The notes under the pieces were generated by a model. That model was given only the letters and a program-made list of their open reading frames with translations, searched no databases and was not told the DNA's origin. Source: Solobacterium moorei (GTDB lineage Bacteria > Bacillota_I > Bacilli_A > Erysipelotrichales > Erysipelotrichaceae). From it: 64,000 bases of DNA. How positions within the stretch are numbered: position 1 is the first letter of the stretch; every line of letters begins with the position of its first letter. This document shows, one piece after another, positions 61,199-64,000 of the stretch. The position numbers were made by a program, and so were the translations under genes. The stretch covers positions 1,488,001-1,552,000 of the forward strand of contig NZ_AP028934.1 of assembly GCF_036323475.1 (NCBI RefSeq), written 5' to 3'.

Positions 61199-62212
61199 TT
61201 ATAATTTCCTACCTTTCCTTTCTTCTTCAGTATTTTCTTCCATTACAGATTGATTTGGAACGATACTGGGAGATTCTTCCAGATTTCGTAAGTGATCCAT
61301 ATACATACTTGCATCAAGCATCAAGTTTTTGAACTCAGCTCCATTGATCACCTTCTTATCAATGATATTGCCTAATTTACCGTTTTCTTTGGAATATTGA
61401 TATTCGGTAAATTGAAATTTTTGATAATGATTGACTTCATAGGCATTTGCTTCTGCATTCCATTTCATAATCTTCTTTGGCACCCATAATCCATCCATAT
61501 CTGATTTCATAACTGCTTTTGGTATTTTGATGAAATATGCCTTTTCCGTTTCATGATTGACTAAATCATCGTCCACTAAAGTTTTTAGCTGTTTTCCTTG
61601 ATCCTGTTGCAATGTGTTCGTAGCTTTTTCTATCATTTTATCTGATACCCATTGCATTGACGATTGCAATGTTGATATACGATAGCCAATATTTTCTAAA
61701 ACATCTTGCAGTTCCTCATCAAGAAATTCTGAATATGTCCATCTAAGTTCGGAAACGGCTTTAGCGGCATTTTCCAAACAGTTTGCTTCTACTATGGAAT
61801 GGGCTACCGCTTTGGCAAATTTCTGATGATTGAACTGCTGTTTTTCTTCTGCATTCTCTGGGGGCGTTTCGCCCCCAGAAAGTTTTTTTGCATCATACTG
61901 ATTCTTAATTTCTTCCACCATTGTATTAACAGCGATTCTTTTATCCGTCTGATCTAGTATTTCTTCATAACTGACCAACTTTTTATCATTGAGTGATCTT
62001 GCATATTCTTCTGCGTCATTCTTATTTGTAAAAATATCATCCTGTATCGGTCTTAATACACCATCTTTGATATGGACGATCCTGTAATAATTATTGATCA
62101 TCCCGACCGTGCCATCTTGATTAACAATATCCTTTGTCATACTGATGTCTTGCTTAAATTCCATATCTTCAAAATCTTCCGTTGATTCGATTGCTATCTT
62201 TTCCATGATCAT
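61199..62212 (-). CDS. Unknown protein of the conjugative element with an embedded palindromic repeat
   Basis: A 337-residue soluble protein starting MIMEKIAIESTEDFEDMEFK after AAAGGAGGTG. The N-terminal third includes YYRIVHIKDGVLRPIQDDIF. After KKL, in-frame SGGETPP is encoded by the GGGGGCG palindrome at 61858-61878. The C-terminal half is helical, with LWVPKKIMKWNAEANAYEV near 245. It resembles element-borne proteins near ssb genes. The function is unknown. The inserted repeat seems tolerated in a linker. Confidence 0.6.
   Translation of the reverse strand: MIMEKIAIESTEDFEDMEFKQDISMTKDIVNQDGTVGMINNYYRIVHIKDGVLRPIQDDIFTNKNDAEEYARSLNDKKLVSYEEILDQTDKRIAVNTMVEEIKNQYDAKKLSGGETPPENAEEKQQFNHQKFAKAVAHSIVEANCLENAAKAVSELRWTYSEFLDEELQDVLENIGYRISTLQSSMQWVSDKMIEKATNTLQQDQGKQLKTLVDDDLVNHETEKAYFIKIPKAVMKSDMDGLWVPKKIMKWNAEANAYEVNHYQKFQFTEYQYSKENGKLGNIIDKKVINGAEFKNLMLDASMYMDHLRNLEESPSIVPNQSVMEENTEEERKGRKL
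61858..61878. repeat. Full-length GGGGGCG palindrome inside a coding region
   Basis: The complete palindrome, arms CTGGGGGCG and CGCCCCCAG with a 3-nt centre, is in frame and encodes SGGETPP in the 337-residue protein. Confidence 0.8.
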
Positions 62213-62258
62213 TTACACCTCCTTTCCTTATGACAGTTTTACTAAGAAATCGCTACTG

Positions 62259-62281
62259 TAGGCGTACCTTAGTGAACGCCA
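62259..62281. repeat. Inverted copy of the GGCGTTYACYAAGGTACGCC repeat
   Basis: The complement of this segment reads GGCGTTCACTAAGGTACGCC, matching the inner part of the composite repeat at 53268 at 18 of 20 positions. It lies between ssb and the 337-residue protein gene. Confidence 0.65.
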
Positions 62282-62305
62282 CTAATCATTTCGTTACTAT
62301 ATCGA

Positions 62306-62678
62306 TTATTCTTCAAAACCAAACGGTGCTTCAGATTCAAATCCTATATCGACTGATTCTACAGTTGCTTTCTTCTGTAAATGGCAATCATCCACGTATA
62401 CTTCCGTTACGTATATCTTCTTGCCGTCCTTCTCATAGCTTCTCACATGTAGTTGCCCTTCCAGTTCAATACGTGATCCCTTTTCCATAGTTTCCAAGGT
62501 AATCGGCTTGTACGCCCCATGCAACACAATTGATGAAATCTGCAGTATCTTCTTTAGATCGTGTACGATGAACCGCAACTGTAAAACTCGTAACGTGTTT
62601 ACTATCTTTTCCTTCCGTTACTTTTACCTCAACGTCTTTCACTAAATTTCCTGATAAAATGACTCTGTTGTTCCACAT
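62306..62678 (-). pseudogene. ssb: Single-stranded DNA-binding protein, frameshifted
   Basis: ATG 62678 follows AGAGGAG. The N-terminal part is a clear SSB OB fold (NRVILSGNLVKDVEVKVTEG and TADFINCVAWGVQADYLGNY). At AAAAGGG near 62485 one extra G shifts the frame to a stop at 62466. Removing it gives GKGSRIELEGQLHVRSYEKD, then GKKIYVTEVYVDDCHL and a tail of SVDIGFESEAPFGFEE ending at 62306. The repaired protein would have about 123 residues. Mobile elements use their own SSB to protect incoming single strands. The tail is acidic but not the usual DDDIPF. Confidence 0.75.
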
Positions 62679-62723
62679 ATTTGTTCTCCTCTCTTTACAA
62701 CATTTCTTCTAATCTTAAAAAAC

Positions 62724-62743
62724 TTGGGGCGTTTCGCCCCCAG
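62724..62743 (-). terminator. GGGGGCG palindrome acting as terminator after the SpaA-type gene
   Basis: On the minus strand GGGGCGAAACGCCCC is followed by AAGTTTTTT. It lies 14 bp after the surface-protein stop and is the one copy of the repeat family with a good T tract. Confidence 0.7.
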
Positions 62744-62756
62744 CATTTTTATGTCT

Positions 62757-64000
62757 TTACTTCATCAATTCCTTCTTCTTAAGAAATAAGAACACTGCTG
62801 CACCCAAGCTACCAATCAACATACATGCAAACAATGCTGCATTGAATGTATCACCTGTTTTAACTGCTGGTAAAGCTGTATCGTTAACTACTACCTGTAC
62901 AGCGTTATTCACTGCAAAATCATAATCTTCACTCAATACAACTTGATGATGTTCATTATTGATTCGGTAACCTTCAGGTGCTGCTGTTTCCTGCACATAG
63001 TAACCACCCAAGTCATCGGCGAACTCTACAGCCCAAGTGATAACTCCTTCACCATCAGTGATGCCTTTGCACTCCTTACCGTCCTTATCTAAAGCAACCG
63101 TGCCATCCGCTTTAAATAACGTCAATTCAGCACCCTTTAATTTCTTTGAGTTATCCATAGCATCTACCTTGATTGCACTCACGTAGAACACTTTACGTGT
63201 ATCTACAGCCATCACAACTTGTTCATGTTGTCTTGTACCTGTTACTTCAAATTCGATATCTTCAAATTTTTCAAAACCAAATGGTGCTTCAGATTCTCTA
63301 AGGATATATTTTTTTCCACCTTCGACATATTTGCTGATATCTACCGGTTTATTTCCTGTTGTATATGCAAATACAATATTACCGGTATCTTTTTCAATTA
63401 CTTGGAGAATGGCACCTGAAACATTGTTTCCATGATCATCTACTTTAGCTACGTCAATGACGATCTTTGCATCTTCATAATCGATGCCAACAATTGTTTT
63501 ATTATCTTTGATTTCAAATGCTTTTGGATCAGTATTCAGATAATATCCTTCAGGGGCTTTGGTTTCTACAAGTTCATATTTTCCAGCCGGAAGGAAACTA
63601 TCGTTTGATTTCCAGTATCCGTTAGCATCTGTTGTGATTGTATATGGTAAACTTTCACCAGCAGCTGCTGTAGCTACAACATCTCCATTTTTATCTCGAG
63701 CAACTACATCATAGTTATTCTTATTAACAATCTGGAATGTTGCAGTACCTACATTTTCATTTGTATCTGCATCTTTCTTTTGAATCTCCAACCCACCACG
63801 TACAACACCTTCAACTACGGTATATTCATTACCACTCCGAATTCTACCAATACCATTCATGTCCACAATATTAAACAGAGCTTTACCGTCTGTTATTACT
63901 GCTCCACCGATACTCAAAGTCTTATTATTGAGTGTATAACCGGCTGGAGCCTTGGTTTCCTCAACTGTAATTGTTCCAAGAGGAATAGTTGCTTTACCTT
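62757..64000 (-). CDS. SpaA/Cna-B repeat surface protein, 5' part outside the window
   Basis: The frame remains open to the right edge, so the N-terminus is missing; at least 413 residues are visible. At least four prealbumin-like Cna-B/SpaA domains are present, each ending in an isopeptide-type Glu motif: VEETKAPAGY, VETKAPEGYY, RESEAPFGFE and VQETAAPEGY. The C-terminus has a cell-wall sorting signal: LPAVKTGDTF, a hydrophobic span and the basic tail KKKELMK. The motif is VKTGD, not plain LPxTG. Such proteins are adhesins or pilin subunits anchored by sortase. It precedes ssb in the element and may aid mating contact. Confidence 0.85.
   Translation of the reverse strand, partial: GKATIPLGTITVEETKAPAGYTLNNKTLSIGGAVITDGKALFNIVDMNGIGRIRSGNEYTVVEGVVRGGLEIQKKDADTNENVGTATFQIVNKNNYDVVARDKNGDVVATAAAGESLPYTITTDANGYWKSNDSFLPAGKYELVETKAPEGYYLNTDPKAFEIKDNKTIVGIDYEDAKIVIDVAKVDDHGNNVSGAILQVIEKDTGNIVFAYTTGNKPVDISKYVEGGKKYILRESEAPFGFEKFEDIEFEVTGTRQHEQVVMAVDTRKVFYVSAIKVDAMDNSKKLKGAELTLFKADGTVALDKDGKECKGITDGEGVITWAVEFADDLGGYYVQETAAPEGYRINNEHHQVVLSEDYDFAVNNAVQVVVNDTALPAVKTGDTFNAALFACMLIGSLGAAVFLFLKKKELMK

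Noticed and set aside
45084-64000. Free plasmid instead of an integrated element
   Set aside because: No replication initiator or partition genes are visible and the DNA is continuous with chromosomal relics, although genes beyond the right edge are unknown.

Overview
The window looks like a low-G+C Bacillota chromosome, most likely an Erysipelotrichia-type Firmicute. That is inferred from gene content (fused SecDF next to a ComN-like protein, a PASTA-type division PBP, apt-relA adjacency, strong AGGAGG ribosome binding sites) and not from any marker gene. It holds about 30 kb of intact core chromosome, then about 14 kb of decayed accessory DNA, then about 19 kb of a conjugative element. Nearly all genes lie on the minus strand; only ppc, a nitroreductase gene and an IS110 transposase are on the plus strand.

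Region 1-30 kb, core. Read on the minus strand, the division and wall cluster runs mraZ, rsmH, ftsL-like, PASTA PBP and mraY (12.9 to 8.0 kb, with MraZ boxes and a terminator). A second group follows: comN-like, secDF, HAD phosphatase, murD, recJ, apt and relA (cut by the left edge). To the right lie a GNAT gene and priA, a five-gene nickel/peptide ABC importer, ppc and a nitroreductase gene. Next comes a redox-flavoured block: an Rrf2 regulator with three matching operator copies, a zinc-macrodomain/class-M sirtuin pair (reversible ADP-ribosylation), a doubled NTF2-like protein, and a TetR-controlled membrane protein with a large palindromic operator.

Region 29.7-45 kb, decayed accessory DNA. 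It mixes intact genes (GNAT, a CPA1 cation/proton antiporter, an RclA-like flavoprotein, three small secreted or membrane proteins, an IS30 transposase) with many broken ones. Those include a frameshifted GNAT, a frameshifted Cys-rich conserved protein, an AbiEi antitoxin relic, an IS110 transposase with an in-frame stop, DUF3847, XRE and ApbE scraps, a frameshifted amidase_6 protein, an HTH-AbrB regulator split by a nonsense codon, and a high-G+C alpha/beta hydrolase with several frameshifts. The IS110 non-coding left end carries a bridge-RNA candidate whose 5' hairpin recurs with compensatory changes in a solo relic 3 kb away.

Region 45-64 kb, conjugative element of the Gram-positive MPF_FATA type. 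Read on the minus strand it holds a SpaA/Cna-B surface protein (cut by the right edge), SSB, several unknowns, an Ig-like membrane protein, a VirB2-like pilin, VirB6, PrgI, VirB4, an NlpC/P60 hydrolase, a class-B sortase fold that has lost its catalytic residues, a candidate oriT, an RHH accessory protein, a MOBP-like relaxase, a VirD4 coupling protein and a PD-(D/E)XK-like protein. A family of G+C-rich palindromes (core GGGGGCGTTTCGCCCCC and relatives) sits at many gene junctions of this element. Two copies lie inside reading frames, where they encode SGGETP. SSB, the Ig-like protein and VirB6 each carry a reading-frame defect, so this copy may be immobile or may contain assembly errors.

No rRNA, tRNA or CRISPR array was seen.
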